From contig OW818657.1 in assembly GCA_942492905.1 (NCBI GenBank), forward strand, positions 248,001 to 312,000: 64,000 bases of DNA, read 5' to 3'. How positions within the stretch are numbered: position 1 is the first letter of the stretch; each line of letters opens with the position of its first letter. The DNA comes from CAIZWU01 sp942492905 (GTDB taxonomy: Bacteria > Verrucomicrobiota > Verrucomicrobiia > Verrucomicrobiales > V1-33). The notes beneath the pieces are model-generated. The model made no database searches, was not told the DNA's origin, and saw only the letters and a program-made list of their open reading frames with translations. Positions 18,362 through 27,420 of the stretch are shown piece after piece. Both the position numbers and the translations under genes were made by a program.

Positions 18362-18467
18362 CGCAAGGCCGGCGCCGCAGGAAAGCAGGACGTGATTCCG
18401 CTTGGTTCCCCGGGAGGATGAAGGCAGGGTGATCGTGAAAAGGGCGAAACCAGAGCCTGCCTGTGCC

Positions 18468-18947
18468 ATGAAATCCCCGGAAAAAGAACTGCGCTTCACC
18501 CGCTCCCATCAAGCGGTGGGATTCTGGGCGCTGGGCCTCGGGCTGGTCCTGGCCGCAGCCGGATTGGGGATTTTGTCATGGTGGCAACTGCGCCATCCGC
18601 CGCCCTGGTGGCTGGCCCTGGTGCCCCTGGCGCTGGCGGCCGCGGCCTTTGCCCTCGCATGGAGACTGACCCGCCATGCCTACCTGCTGCTCTCACCGGT
18701 GGGCGTGGAGATTTTTCCGTTCTGGAAGCCCGTGGATAATTTTCAGCTGCTGCCCTGGGGCACCATCGCATCCGGGGAATTTTCGCCGGATGACCGCTGG
18801 CTCACCCTGACGCTGGCCGGCTATGACGACGTCAAGGTGATCCTGACACTGGACCCGATTCCGCCCAAAGCCCGCCCATTGCTGAAAAAGGCCATCCTCG
18901 GAGTCATGGAAAAGCGCGTGGCTGGGGTCCCGCAGGGCGGCTCCTGA
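18468..18947 (+). CDS. Small membrane protein with two helices, unknown function
   Basis: Hypothetical protein of 159 residues. Two closely spaced hydrophobic helices (about residues 16-37 and 45-63) precede a soluble domain of about 95 residues resembling the membrane-anchored PH-like domains of bacterial proteins (LLLSPVGVEIFPFWKP, then FQLLPWGTIASGEFS, TLTLAGYDDVKVILTL). The ATG at 18468 gives a charged N-terminus before the helices. It follows the SHD1 gene in the same direction after 106 bases. The PH-like reading is tentative. Confidence 0.6.
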   Translation: MKSPEKELRFTRSHQAVGFWALGLGLVLAAAGLGILSWWQLRHPPPWWLALVPLALAAAAFALAWRLTRHAYLLLSPVGVEIFPFWKPVDNFQLLPWGTIASGEFSPDDRWLTLTLAGYDDVKVILTLDPIPPKARPLLKKAILGVMEKRVAGVPQGGS

Positions 18948-18958
18948 TCCCGGACTCC

Positions 18959-19951
18959 TCACAAGGCATCCATAAATTTGCTATACATTCCCACGTACAT
19001 TCCGGCCATCCGCAGGATTTGCCAGGCGGTGAAGGCCATCACCACCCCGTAAAAGACGCCACAGAGGCGCTTGGCGGAAGTTTCCATGGTGGTGGCAGCC
19101 TGCTCCATGCCGGCGCGGGACAGGCGCAGGGTTTCGGTATCGAGATTGCCGGTGAATTCCGCTGCGGCCAGGGCTCCTGACATCTCCTTGGGGAAGGCCG
19201 GTTGCGCCATCAGGGACGCCCCCAGTTCCCCGCCATCCTCCACCGACTGGGCGGCCCCCAGACTGGCCGCTTCCAGCAGGGCACTGCGGGAAGCGGTGCC
19301 TGCCTGCTTCAGACCTTCCGAGATCCGCTGGCTGCTGGCGATGCTGAAATGCAGCACCGCCTGCCAACGGGCCAGGGCCAGAGCCTTCCGGGTGGATCCG
19401 ACGAGGGGAATCAGGTCAAGGACGCGGTCCACCGCCAGGGACTCGGCCGCCTTCCGCCCCAGCCACTGTCCGCCGAGCCAGACCAGGGCTAGCAGAATCC
19501 AGATCCAGAGGAGGCCCCACAGCAGGGCCTTGACGACGTCCCCCACGCCCCCTCCGGTCACCACCGCCCCTACCAGGGCTGGCAGCAGCACTGCAGCGTG
19601 CAGCATCACAAGCGGATAGAGCAGCGCGGTACGCACCCGGGCTCCCGTCGCCGCCAGCAAGGCATAATATTCCTCCAGGTGCCGGAATCCATCCGCCAGT
19701 TTTCCGCCCCGTTCCGCCGACCCGATAATGCTATGCTCCATCGGTGTCAGGCTGGAGGACAACGCATCGGCAATGGTCCGCCCCTCCGCCAATCCCTGTT
19801 CCATGCCCGCGACCGCCCGTTTCACAGAATCCTCCCGCCACTCCTGCCCCAACACTTTAACCGCCTGCGTCACCGAAATCCCCGCTCCAGTCAATTGCGC
19901 CAGTTCCCGGAAAAATTGCGCGCGTTGTTTGGGTTGAGGGCTACGGGTCAT
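18959..19951 (-). CDS. GspF/PilC-like inner-membrane protein
   Basis: Protein of 330 residues resembling the inner-membrane platform proteins of type II secretion and type IV pili. The N-terminal helical T2SSF domain is visible (FFRELAQLTGAGISVTQAV, MEQGLAEGRTIADALSSSLTPME, IGSAERGGKLADGFRHLEEYY). Three hydrophobic segments follow the GspF pattern, and a second, degenerate helical copy is at about residues 210-300. Canonical GspF/PilC is around 400 residues. The ATG at 19951 starts the domain; an upstream extension is not conserved-looking. No ATPase, pilin or secretin gene is adjacent. Confidence 0.75.
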   Translation of the reverse strand: MTRSPQPKQRAQFFRELAQLTGAGISVTQAVKVLGQEWREDSVKRAVAGMEQGLAEGRTIADALSSSLTPMEHSIIGSAERGGKLADGFRHLEEYYALLAATGARVRTALLYPLVMLHAAVLLPALVGAVVTGGGVGDVVKALLWGLLWIWILLALVWLGGQWLGRKAAESLAVDRVLDLIPLVGSTRKALALARWQAVLHFSIASSQRISEGLKQAGTASRSALLEAASLGAAQSVEDGGELGASLMAQPAFPKEMSGALAAAEFTGNLDTETLRLSRAGMEQAATTMETSAKRLCGVFYGVVMAFTAWQILRMAGMYVGMYSKFMDAL

Positions 19952-20039
19952 GACTCCTGATAACGCACGCCGGTGGCGGGGGAAAGCCTTAAAGCAGGAG
20001 GGCAGGGCCCGCCCGTGGTCCGCTGCGTCAGGGGCAGGG

Positions 20040-21314
20040 CTACCCGCCCATTTTCCGGAAAATGACGATGCGGTTGGTGTTGGTCCCAGACTTGTTATTA
20101 TCCACCCCCCAACAGTTCGCCGTTTTGGTGAAATCCTGGGCATTGATCAGAACCGCCTCCGCGATCAAGGCTGTGCCGCGCGCCGCGCGGATGACCTCCA
20201 GCTCCAACTTCAGCGACCCTCCCCGGATTTCCCCCACCTCGAAGGCCAGCACCCCGCCGGGTTTCAGGACGCGGTGACACTCCGCGAGCGTGGCCGCCAT
20301 GCGTTCCAGCCAATCCGGCAGTTTTTTACATTGCCAGATCGCACCCTCCGGCACCGGCAGCCCGCAAAACCACTGCCGCATCCAGTTATCCAGCGTGTAA
20401 TTCACCACATCCAAAAACGGCGGGGAGGTCACAATCAGGTCCACGGTGTCCGGGCCGATCAGCGGGGTATCCTCCGCCGAAGCGGTGGAGAAAATCGCGG
20501 GACTTCTCCGGAATTCAGGGGGAAGCGGATCGGATAGCAGGGTTCGGGACTTCTTCAGCAGGATCTTTTTGGTGTCGCGGTAAGGCGGCGTCTGGTTCCG
20601 CTTCAGATTGATCGCCTTCTGCGCGGTCACCGAGGTCGCCTGGTTGGGAGGGAGGGTATACACGGAAAAAAACCCGCTGGAGTGCCCCGTCAGGCGGTTC
20701 AACACCACCATGCGCAACCAGCCATCCACCCGGTCAAATGTCCCGTCATCCTGACGCCTTTTAAAATACCGCCGCCACGACTGAATCTCCCCCAGAGTCT
20801 GCGGGTGAAAGAAAACCAGCAATTCGTCATCCCCTCCGGCTTCCTGACTGAGCGTCACATCCTCCAACCGCTGGCGCACTTCCTCCAGCCGGGGCGGATC
20901 AAGGCGTGGGGCACAAAGGATCCGCGACAACGGATTCACATCATTGCCTGCCGCCCGGCAGCCGCGGAGGTGGGCCTGGATGAGAGTAGTGCCCCGGCCC
21001 ATGAAAGGATCGTACACCAGATCACCCGGCCTACACAGGCGGGTGATGAAGAAGTCCGGCAGTTGCGGCTTGTAGCAGGCCCGGTAGGAAATCTCGTGCA
21101 GCGAGTGCCCGGCGCGTTGCTTCGCGGTCCAAAATTCATTCTGATAAACCGGCACCCCGGCCCCTGACTCCTCTGCACTCACTACGGCAGTCGTGGTTCC
21201 GAAGTCCGAAAAGGAACGCCATTCCTCATGCAGCTGGTGCCAGCGGGAGGGCGCTTCCGGAAGCATCCGGACGGTTTCATCAGTCATCGGAACAGCCAAC
21301 GCCGGAATGGCCAC
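20040..21314 (-). CDS. Orphan DNA methyltransferase, probable N4-cytosine type
   Basis: Protein of 424 residues with the core motifs of DNA amino-methyltransferases. The AdoMet-binding segment DPFMGRGTTLIQAHLRG is at residues 102-118, and the catalytic motif TSPPF at 296-300; SPP-type motifs are usual for N4-cytosine enzymes. The AdoMet motif precedes the catalytic motif, with ~170 residues between them that could hold the recognition domain, the reverse of the common beta-class order. LKPGGVLAFEVGEI near the C-terminus fits the fold. No restriction endonuclease or specificity gene is adjacent. Start at 21314 or the internal ATG at 21287. Confidence 0.82.
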   Translation of the reverse strand: MAIPALAVPMTDETVRMLPEAPSRWHQLHEEWRSFSDFGTTTAVVSAEESGAGVPVYQNEFWTAKQRAGHSLHEISYRACYKPQLPDFFITRLCRPGDLVYDPFMGRGTTLIQAHLRGCRAAGNDVNPLSRILCAPRLDPPRLEEVRQRLEDVTLSQEAGGDDELLVFFHPQTLGEIQSWRRYFKRRQDDGTFDRVDGWLRMVVLNRLTGHSSGFFSVYTLPPNQATSVTAQKAINLKRNQTPPYRDTKKILLKKSRTLLSDPLPPEFRRSPAIFSTASAEDTPLIGPDTVDLIVTSPPFLDVVNYTLDNWMRQWFCGLPVPEGAIWQCKKLPDWLERMAATLAECHRVLKPGGVLAFEVGEIRGGSLKLELEVIRAARGTALIAEAVLINAQDFTKTANCWGVDNNKSGTNTNRIVIFRKMGG

Positions 21315-21423
21315 CTGTCACCTGGAATTAGCCCGGCCACCGGCCCCAGGCCAGTGGGCGGCGGGGATTTCCCTTTGCAAAGCAGGGGGGCGGCGGCTTT
21401 AGAGTTCTTTTCCCTCAAACTTT

Positions 21424-22806
21424 ATGAAATACGATCTCATCGTCATCGGCGGCGGTCCTGCCGGGTATGTCGGCGCCATCCGCGCCTCCCAGCTTGGTAA
21501 AAAAGTCGCAGTGGTCGATTTTGACCGTCCCGGCGGCACCTGTGGAAACTGGGGCTGTATCCCTACCAAGGCTCTCCTCAAAACCGCGGAACTCTATCAC
21601 GTCATGAAGCACCGCGCCGCCGAGTTCGGCATGAGTGTGGAAGGACTCAGCTTCGACTGGGACAAGATCATCTCCCGCAGCCGCAAGGTCAGTGACAAAT
21701 CCTCCTCAGGTGTCTCTTTTCTCTTCAAGAAAAACAAGATCGATTACATCCCCGGCTCCGCCTCCCTCGCGGGCGGCGGCAAGGTGGACGTGACCGACAA
21801 GGACGGCAAAGTCTCCACCCTTGAAGGCGCGAAAATCCTCATCGCCACCGGCTGCGCCACCCGCGATCTCCCTGGCCTGCCCTTCAACGGAAAAACCGTG
21901 ATCGGCAGCAAGGAAGCCCTCACCCTTTCCCCCCAGCCGAAGGACATCATCATCATCGGGGCCGGTGCCATCGGCATCGAATTCGCCTACTTCTACAACG
22001 CCTACGGCACCAAGGTTACGGTGATCGAGATGCAGCCTAACGTGCTCCCGGTGGAGGACACCGATGTCAGTATCGCCTTGGAAAAATCCCTGAAAAAATC
22101 CGGCATGACCATCCTGACCTCCACCAAGGTCACCGCCACCAAGGACACCGGCAACGGCGTGGAAATCACGGTCGAGGGTCCGGACGGCAAATCCCAGGTC
22201 CTCAGTGCCGGCGTCGCCCTGATCGCGATCGGCGTGAAACCCGTCCTCCCCGGCGGCCAGCAGCCGAAGCTGACCGACCGCGGTTACATTGCCACCGATG
22301 CCAACTATCAAACCAGCCTGAAGGATGTTTACGCCGCCGGAGACATCATCGGGCCGCCTTGGCTCGCCCACGTCGCCAGCTACGAAGCCATCCAGTGCGT
22401 CGAAGGCCTCTACGAAGGCAAAAAGCCTAAAAAAGTCACCACCTTCCCCGGCTGCACCTACTGCCATCCGCAGGTTGCCAGCGTGGGCCTGACAGAACGC
22501 GCCGCCAAGGAAAAGGGCTTGAAATACAAGGTCGGAATCTTCCCCTTCATGGCCAGTGGCAAGGCCTCCGCGGTCGGTGAGACCGATGGCTTTGTGAAAC
22601 TGATCTACGGCGAACCGCACGGCGAAGTGATCGGAGCGCACATCATCGGTGACCAAGCCACCGAATTGATTGCCGAGATGGGCCTAGCCATCACTGCGGA
22701 ACTGACCAAGGACGACATCCACGCCACTATCCACGCGCACCCCACGCTGAGCGAAGCCATTCACGAAGCCACCGGCGTCGCGGAAGGCCATCCGATCCAC
22801 CTCTGA
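21424..22806 (+). CDS. lpdA: Dihydrolipoyl dehydrogenase (E3)
   Basis: FAD-dependent pyridine nucleotide-disulfide oxidoreductase of 460 residues that reoxidises dihydrolipoamide in pyruvate and 2-oxoglutarate dehydrogenase complexes and the glycine cleavage system. Visible are the FAD-binding IVIGGGPAGYVGAIRASQLG, the redox-active disulfide GGTCGNWGCIPTKA (Cys40 and Cys45), the NAD-binding IIIGAGAIGIEFAYF, the AAGDIIG FAD strand, and the C-terminal His-Glu pair in HAHPTLSEAIHEA. It stands as a single gene; the E1-beta gene is 14.5 kb away in this window. Confidence 0.96.
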   Translation: MKYDLIVIGGGPAGYVGAIRASQLGKKVAVVDFDRPGGTCGNWGCIPTKALLKTAELYHVMKHRAAEFGMSVEGLSFDWDKIISRSRKVSDKSSSGVSFLFKKNKIDYIPGSASLAGGGKVDVTDKDGKVSTLEGAKILIATGCATRDLPGLPFNGKTVIGSKEALTLSPQPKDIIIIGAGAIGIEFAYFYNAYGTKVTVIEMQPNVLPVEDTDVSIALEKSLKKSGMTILTSTKVTATKDTGNGVEITVEGPDGKSQVLSAGVALIAIGVKPVLPGGQQPKLTDRGYIATDANYQTSLKDVYAAGDIIGPPWLAHVASYEAIQCVEGLYEGKKPKKVTTFPGCTYCHPQVASVGLTERAAKEKGLKYKVGIFPFMASGKASAVGETDGFVKLIYGEPHGEVIGAHIIGDQATELIAEMGLAITAELTKDDIHATIHAHPTLSEAIHEATGVAEGHPIHL

Positions 22807-22850
22807 ACTCCCACTCCGGAGGCCGTTTTTGCCAAGACGGGACCCGGGCC

Positions 22851-23780
22851 TCAGCGTGCCACTGGAAGCGGAGCCCGCACCAGCAGGCTGCCATGCCGTG
22901 AAAATTCCAGCACCTGCGCCTCGCCGGCCAGTTCGCCATCGACTTCGTAGGGCACCGGCTCGGCGGCTTCCAGCCGGAGGTGGTCTGTCTGGAAATACCG
23001 GACGTCCCGCCGGGGCGAGTAATGCCCGCTCATGAGCGCCCGGCCCACGGCGTAAAATTCCCTCAGGCCGTGCCGGGGCATCACGACCACATCCAGCAAT
23101 CCGTCGCCGGGAATGGCTTGGGGAAACAGCGGAAACGGCCCGCCGTACTGCCGGCCGTTCCCCACCAACACCATGGTGCCCTGCATCGGGGGATGCCCTG
23201 CCGCATGGACAGTCATCGGCGGCGCGGGACGGACCAGCAATTTCAGACCGGAGAGGAGATAACTCAGCGGCCCCCACCGCTTTTTGGCTTCCCAGGTCGT
23301 CTCCCGGATAATCGCGGCATCGATCCCCACGCCGGCCAGTTGCACAAAATATGTTCCGTTCAGCCGCCAGAGATCCACGTTCCGGTCCAATCCATCGGTA
23401 ATCACTTTCCAGCATTCCGCCAACTGGGAGGAGGGCAGGCCCAGCTCTGCTGCAAATACATTCATCGTGCCGGCCGGCAATACCCCAAGTACCGTGCGGC
23501 CCCCTCTGCCTGAAAGCATCAGGCCATTCACCACCTCATTCACGGTGCCATCTCCTCCCGCGGCGACGATCAGCGGGGCCCCTTCCCGCGCCAAGCGCTC
23601 CGCCAGACGGCAGGCGTCCCCCGCGCCGGTTGTCTCATAAAGCTGCACGCGGGGACTCAGGGCCCGGATGTCATTCACCCGCCCGCCCGCCTTCGCACTC
23701 CGCGCCTTGGGATTCATGATCACCGGGATCGCGGGCGGGTGGGTTTCCGGCGGCACACCGGCAGGCAGGGACGTGACCAT
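22851..23780 (-). CDS. Diacylglycerol kinase-family lipid kinase (YegS/BmrU-like)
   Basis: Soluble or peripheral lipid kinase of about 309 residues. The catalytic-domain signatures PVIMNPKARSAKAG, VAAGGDGTVNEVVNGL (the GGDGT nucleotide-binding loop) and LGVLPAGTMNVFAAELGLP are all present, followed by the typical beta-sandwich C-terminal domain ending GDGLLDVVVMPRHG and VPYEVDGELAG. It would phosphorylate diacylglycerol or a related lipid. The ATG at 23780 is chosen; a longer frame upstream overlaps the divergent gene at 23886. The lipid substrate cannot be assigned. Confidence 0.9.
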   Translation of the reverse strand: MVTSLPAGVPPETHPPAIPVIMNPKARSAKAGGRVNDIRALSPRVQLYETTGAGDACRLAERLAREGAPLIVAAGGDGTVNEVVNGLMLSGRGGRTVLGVLPAGTMNVFAAELGLPSSQLAECWKVITDGLDRNVDLWRLNGTYFVQLAGVGIDAAIIRETTWEAKKRWGPLSYLLSGLKLLVRPAPPMTVHAAGHPPMQGTMVLVGNGRQYGGPFPLFPQAIPGDGLLDVVVMPRHGLREFYAVGRALMSGHYSPRRDVRYFQTDHLRLEAAEPVPYEVDGELAGEAQVLEFSRHGSLLVRAPLPVAR

Positions 23781-23885
23781 ACTGGCACTTAATGGATTCA
23801 CCCGGACCCTGCATCTGGGAAATGCACCTTCCGTCCGCCCATTCCCTCTTGCCTCGGCCAGAACCTGCCGACACTCTCCTGCTTC

Positions 23886-24371
23886 ATGAAACCGTGGTTG
23901 ATTACCCTCCTTGTCATCATCGGATGCGCCGGGTCGCTCACGTGGCTCATCACCCAAAAAGTCATTCCGCGCTTCCTTGCCAATGCCAATGAGGAGCTGG
24001 TCGCCGATTGGCACGCTGGACTTACCGAGTGCCGCCAGGAAACCGGCAGCTGGCCCGATCTGGCTGATCCTGTAAAATTCAGCGAACAGGTTTACATCGT
24101 GCTCGGAGCCGATGGCCGCCGCATCGAAGGAGGCTACATGCACGGGCGCCCCAGTTCCCACCGGAATGGAGTCCTCCACGATGTTTACCAGCAACCCCTA
24201 CGTGTCACCCGCGAGGGGGAAAAACTGCTCATCGCCAGTGCCGGCGCCAACCAGGTTTTTGGGGATGGGGATGATGTGAACTCGGACCAGGCCAGAGACC
24301 GCTACCAGCCTTCCACCCTCGCCAAGGCGCGTGCCGAAGCCGAGGTGCGGGCCGCCAAACGGAAAAAATAG
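23886..24371 (+). CDS. Membrane-anchored pseudopilin-like protein
   Basis: Hypothetical protein of 161 residues with an N-terminal membrane anchor (residues 4-22). The C-terminal half resembles the GspG pseudopilin end: a DVYQQPLRV segment, IASAGANQVFGDGDDV (compare the calcium-loop SAG...GTGDDI) and an acidic tail. A prepilin peptidase site with Gly-Phe-Thr-Leu-Ile-Glu is absent, so it would not be processed as a pilin. It is 8 bases upstream of thyA and likely cotranscribed, though a functional link is not evident. Confidence 0.65.
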   Translation: MKPWLITLLVIIGCAGSLTWLITQKVIPRFLANANEELVADWHAGLTECRQETGSWPDLADPVKFSEQVYIVLGADGRRIEGGYMHGRPSSHRNGVLHDVYQQPLRVTREGEKLLIASAGANQVFGDGDDVNSDQARDRYQPSTLAKARAEAEVRAAKRKK

Positions 24372-24378
24372 CCGCCCC

Positions 24379-25179
24379 ATGCAGACTTATCACGATCTAC
24401 TGCGTCTGGTTCTCCGCGAGGGCAAGCCCCGCACCGACCGCACCGGCACCGGCACGCTGGCCCTGTTCGGAGCCCAGGCCCGCTACCGGCTTGCCGATGG
24501 TTTTCCCCTCGTCACCACCAAAAAAGTTCACCTGCGCTCGATTCTCCACGAGTTGCTCTGGTTCATCAAAGGCGATACCAACATCCGTTATCTCCAGGAA
24601 AACGGCGTCAGCATCTGGGACGAATGGGCCGATGAAAATGGAGACCTTGGTCCCGTTTACGGGGCCCAATGGCGCGCCTGGCCCGGCCCTGACGGCACTT
24701 CCATCGACCAGCTCGCCCAAGTCATCCAACAAATCAAAAACACCCCCGACAGCCGCCGCCACATCGTCAGTGCGTGGAACCCGGCCCAGATCGGCGGCAT
24801 GGCGCTGCCGCCCTGCCACAGCCTGTTCCAGTTTTTTGTCGATCAGGAAGACGGCACCCTCTCCTGCCAACTCTACCAGCGCAGCGCCGACCTCTTCCTG
24901 GGCGTCCCTTTTAATATCGCTTCCTACGCGCTGCTGACCCTCATGATTGCCCAGGTCACCGGCCTCAAGCCCGGGGACTTTGTCCACACCTTCGGCGATC
25001 TCCATCTCTACCAAAACCACCTCGATCAGGTCCAGGAACAACTCAGCCGCCCGCCCCGCCCGCTTCCCCGCATGCGGCTGAACCCTGCGATCCAATCCAT
25101 TGAAGACTTCCGCTACGAAGACTTCACCCTGGAAGGTTATGATCCGTATCCGGCCATCAAAGCTCCCATCGCCGTCTGA
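24379..25179 (+). CDS. thyA: Thymidylate synthase
   Basis: Cytoplasmic enzyme of 266 residues that makes dTMP from dUMP with methylenetetrahydrofolate. Diagnostic segments are the phosphate-binding DRTGTGTLALFG, the LHELLWFIKGDTNI helix, the nucleophile region MALPPCHSLFQFFV with Cys146, and DLFLGVPFNIASYALLT. Full length for the ThyA family. It is followed after 52 bases by folA, which regenerates the dihydrofolate that ThyA produces; the pair is a classic operon. Confidence 0.97.
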   Translation: MQTYHDLLRLVLREGKPRTDRTGTGTLALFGAQARYRLADGFPLVTTKKVHLRSILHELLWFIKGDTNIRYLQENGVSIWDEWADENGDLGPVYGAQWRAWPGPDGTSIDQLAQVIQQIKNTPDSRRHIVSAWNPAQIGGMALPPCHSLFQFFVDQEDGTLSCQLYQRSADLFLGVPFNIASYALLTLMIAQVTGLKPGDFVHTFGDLHLYQNHLDQVQEQLSRPPRPLPRMRLNPAIQSIEDFRYEDFTLEGYDPYPAIKAPIAV

Positions 25180-25231
25180 GCCCCGGCCGGATCCACCCTC
25201 ACAGCACGTCCGTGCGCTGAAAAGCTGAATT

Positions 25232-25696
25232 TTGAAAACGCCGCCTACCTTCATCGCCGTCGCCGCCATGGCTGCCAACCGGGTCATCGGCAAGGATGGC
25301 GCGCTTCCCTGGCACCTGCCGGAGGACCTCAAATTCTTCCGGAAGACCACTACCGGCCATCCCATCCTGATGGGCCGCAAGACTTGGGAAAGCCTCGGGC
25401 GTCCCCTGCCGAACCGCCGCAACCTCATCCTTTCCCGCACCCTGCCGGACCAGCCGGGAGCCGAAGTCCTGCGCAGCCCTGATGATCTGGAACTCGAAGG
25501 CCCCGTCTACATCATCGGGGGCGCCGAGATTTATCAACTCCTCCTCCCCCGCACCAACGAGATCCTGCTTACCGTTCTGGATGCTCCTGCCACGGGAGAC
25601 ACCTTTTTCCCCCCGTTCGAGCAGGATTTCCCCCAAGTCGAAATTCTCGACCGCCTCCCGGGGATCGCCGAGTGGCGCCGTTATACGAGAAAGTAG
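25232..25696 (+). CDS. folA: Dihydrofolate reductase
   Basis: NADPH-dependent enzyme of 154 residues that reduces dihydrofolate formed by ThyA. Characteristic segments are NRVIGKDGALPWHLPEDLKFF, ILMGRKTWESLGRPLPNR, YIIGGAEIYQLLL and a C-terminal TRK end. The start is probably TTG at 25232: it retains the first beta strand TFIAVAAM, which the next in-frame ATG (25268) would delete from the fold. The Met20-loop and catalytic acid (PEDLKFF, Glu/Asp region) are intact. Confidence 0.95.
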   Translation: MKTPPTFIAVAAMAANRVIGKDGALPWHLPEDLKFFRKTTTGHPILMGRKTWESLGRPLPNRRNLILSRTLPDQPGAEVLRSPDDLELEGPVYIIGGAEIYQLLLPRTNEILLTVLDAPATGDTFFPPFEQDFPQVEILDRLPGIAEWRRYTRK

Positions 25697-27274
25697 TTAT
25701 TCCGCCGGTGGCAGCACCTTGGGGAAGATGGGCGACGGCTCGCCCAGCGGATGGCCGTCAGGCAGGATGCCCCACTTGAGATCCGGCAAAGTGAATCCGG
25801 CGGGCGGGGTCCAACCGAGTTGCTGCTGCATTTTGGCGGCGGCGGTGGGCATGACCGGACTCAGGAGCACGCTGAGGTGCACCATGGCTTCGGCGATGTG
25901 ACCCATGATACTCGCGACCTGATCGGCGTTGGCCGGATCCTTGGCCAACTTGAAAGGAGCCGTTTGATCAATGAACTCGTTGGCTTGGCGGGCGGTGTCG
26001 ATGACGTCGGACAACACTTTCTGGATTTGCCAGGTTTTCATGTGCTCGACGGCGGCGGCAGGCAGGGCGGCAACCTTGGCGCGCAGGGCGGCGTGGGCTT
26101 CGGAGTCGAAGTCCGTGTGCCTCAGTTGGCCGCCCAGATACTTTTTGGCCATGTTCAGGGTGCGGTTCAGCAGATTGCCGAGGATGTCGGCCAGTTCCTT
26201 GTTATTGCGGAAGAGGACTCGTTCGTCGCTCATGTCGCTGTCCTGACCGGTGGCGATTTCGGCGAGCAGGAAATAACGCAGCGCATCCGTCCCGATGATA
26301 TCGGCGATGGCGTTCGGATCGATCACATTGCCGAGGCTTTTACTCATTTTTTCACCCCGGGCATTCCACCAGCCGTGGACGAGCAGACGTGGGATATCGG
26401 CATCCGGGAAACCGCAGGCATGCAGCATGATCGGCCAATAAATGCCGTGGGCAGGAATCAGGATGTCCTTGCCGATGACATGGACGACATCGGCCGCCTG
26501 CCAGGTTTTGGCAAAGTCCGGCAGGCCGCTGGTGGCGGGGGCCGCATCGCGGAAGCCGGCGAAGCTGATATAGTTTGTCAGGGCGTCGAACCAGACGTAA
26601 GTCACAAAATCGCGGTCGAATGGCAGCTCAATGCCCCACGTCAGGCGGCTTTTGGGGCGCGAGATGCAGAGGTCCATGCCCTCGCCCTCCACCGCATTGA
26701 TGAGCTGGGAGAGGCGGTTGGCGGGGAAGACAAATTCCGGATGCGCCTGCAGGTAGCCGCGCAGCCACGGCAGATGGCTGGTGAGCTTGAAATACCAGTT
26801 CTCCTCGTCCAGCTCGGTGACCTCGCCCCATTCGGGCCCGAAGTTGCCGGAAGCATCGCGGTCCTTGTCCGTCAGGTCCTGTTCCTGACGGGTGCTGTAG
26901 AATCGTTTGGTGTTCTTTTTGTAGAGCTGGCCGCTGTCATGGAGCTGCTGGAGGAGGGACTGCACGATGGCGATATGGCGCGGGTCAGTGGTTTCCACCC
27001 AACCATCGGATTTCACCTCCAACCGCTCCCAGAGGGCGGTGAATTTAGCCGTGATCTCCGCGACATAAGCCTGCGGGGTGACGCCGGCCTTCTCCGCGGT
27101 CTGCTGGACTTTCTGGCCATGCTGGTCCACGCCGGTCAGAAAATAAACGCTTTGTCCGGCAAGGCGCTGGAAGCGGGCAATTGCATCCGCCAACACCTTC
27201 TCGTAGGCATGGCCGATGTGTGGTGCGCCGTTGGTGTAATCAATGGCGGTGGTGATAAAAAGCGGCTGGGACAT
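25697..27274 (-). CDS. metG: Methionyl-tRNA synthetase, short form
   Basis: Class I aminoacyl-tRNA synthetase of 525 residues. The ATP-binding motifs are present: PHIGHAYEKVLADAIARFQRL (HIGH) and GEKMSKSLGNVIDP (KMSKS). GVDQHGQKVQQTAEKAG, HVIGKDILIPAH and the C-terminal anticodon-binding helices fit MetG. It lacks the C-terminal Trbp111-like tRNA-binding extension seen in longer forms, and no zinc-knuckle cysteines are visible. The ATG at 27274 starts at the catalytic domain; a longer frame upstream overlaps the divergent receptor promoter. Convergent with folA, no gap. Confidence 0.96.
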   Translation of the reverse strand: MSQPLFITTAIDYTNGAPHIGHAYEKVLADAIARFQRLAGQSVYFLTGVDQHGQKVQQTAEKAGVTPQAYVAEITAKFTALWERLEVKSDGWVETTDPRHIAIVQSLLQQLHDSGQLYKKNTKRFYSTRQEQDLTDKDRDASGNFGPEWGEVTELDEENWYFKLTSHLPWLRGYLQAHPEFVFPANRLSQLINAVEGEGMDLCISRPKSRLTWGIELPFDRDFVTYVWFDALTNYISFAGFRDAAPATSGLPDFAKTWQAADVVHVIGKDILIPAHGIYWPIMLHACGFPDADIPRLLVHGWWNARGEKMSKSLGNVIDPNAIADIIGTDALRYFLLAEIATGQDSDMSDERVLFRNNKELADILGNLLNRTLNMAKKYLGGQLRHTDFDSEAHAALRAKVAALPAAAVEHMKTWQIQKVLSDVIDTARQANEFIDQTAPFKLAKDPANADQVASIMGHIAEAMVHLSVLLSPVMPTAAAKMQQQLGWTPPAGFTLPDLKWGILPDGHPLGEPSPIFPKVLPPAE

Positions 27275-27354
27275 GGGGGAAGGATGGCCGGATGCAGGGG
27301 TCCGGCAATGGGGAAGCACATTTGGAATCGCGTTTCTATAAATGCTTAAAATTT

Positions 27355-27373
27355 GCAATTGCAATACAATTGC
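27355..27373. promoter_or_regulatory. 19-bp palindrome upstream of the TonB receptor, candidate metal-regulator box
   Basis: Perfect 7-bp arms GCAATTG and CAATTGC around a 5-base centre, 48 bases before the receptor start codon. Size and AT-rich symmetry resemble Fur/Zur-family operators, which would fit a metal-uptake receptor. The sequence does not match a known consensus that I can state, so the regulator is inferred. Confidence 0.5.
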
Positions 27374-27420
27374 TTTACTGGGATGAGCGGATCGCCATAA
27401 TCCGAACCTCTTCCTTTCCC

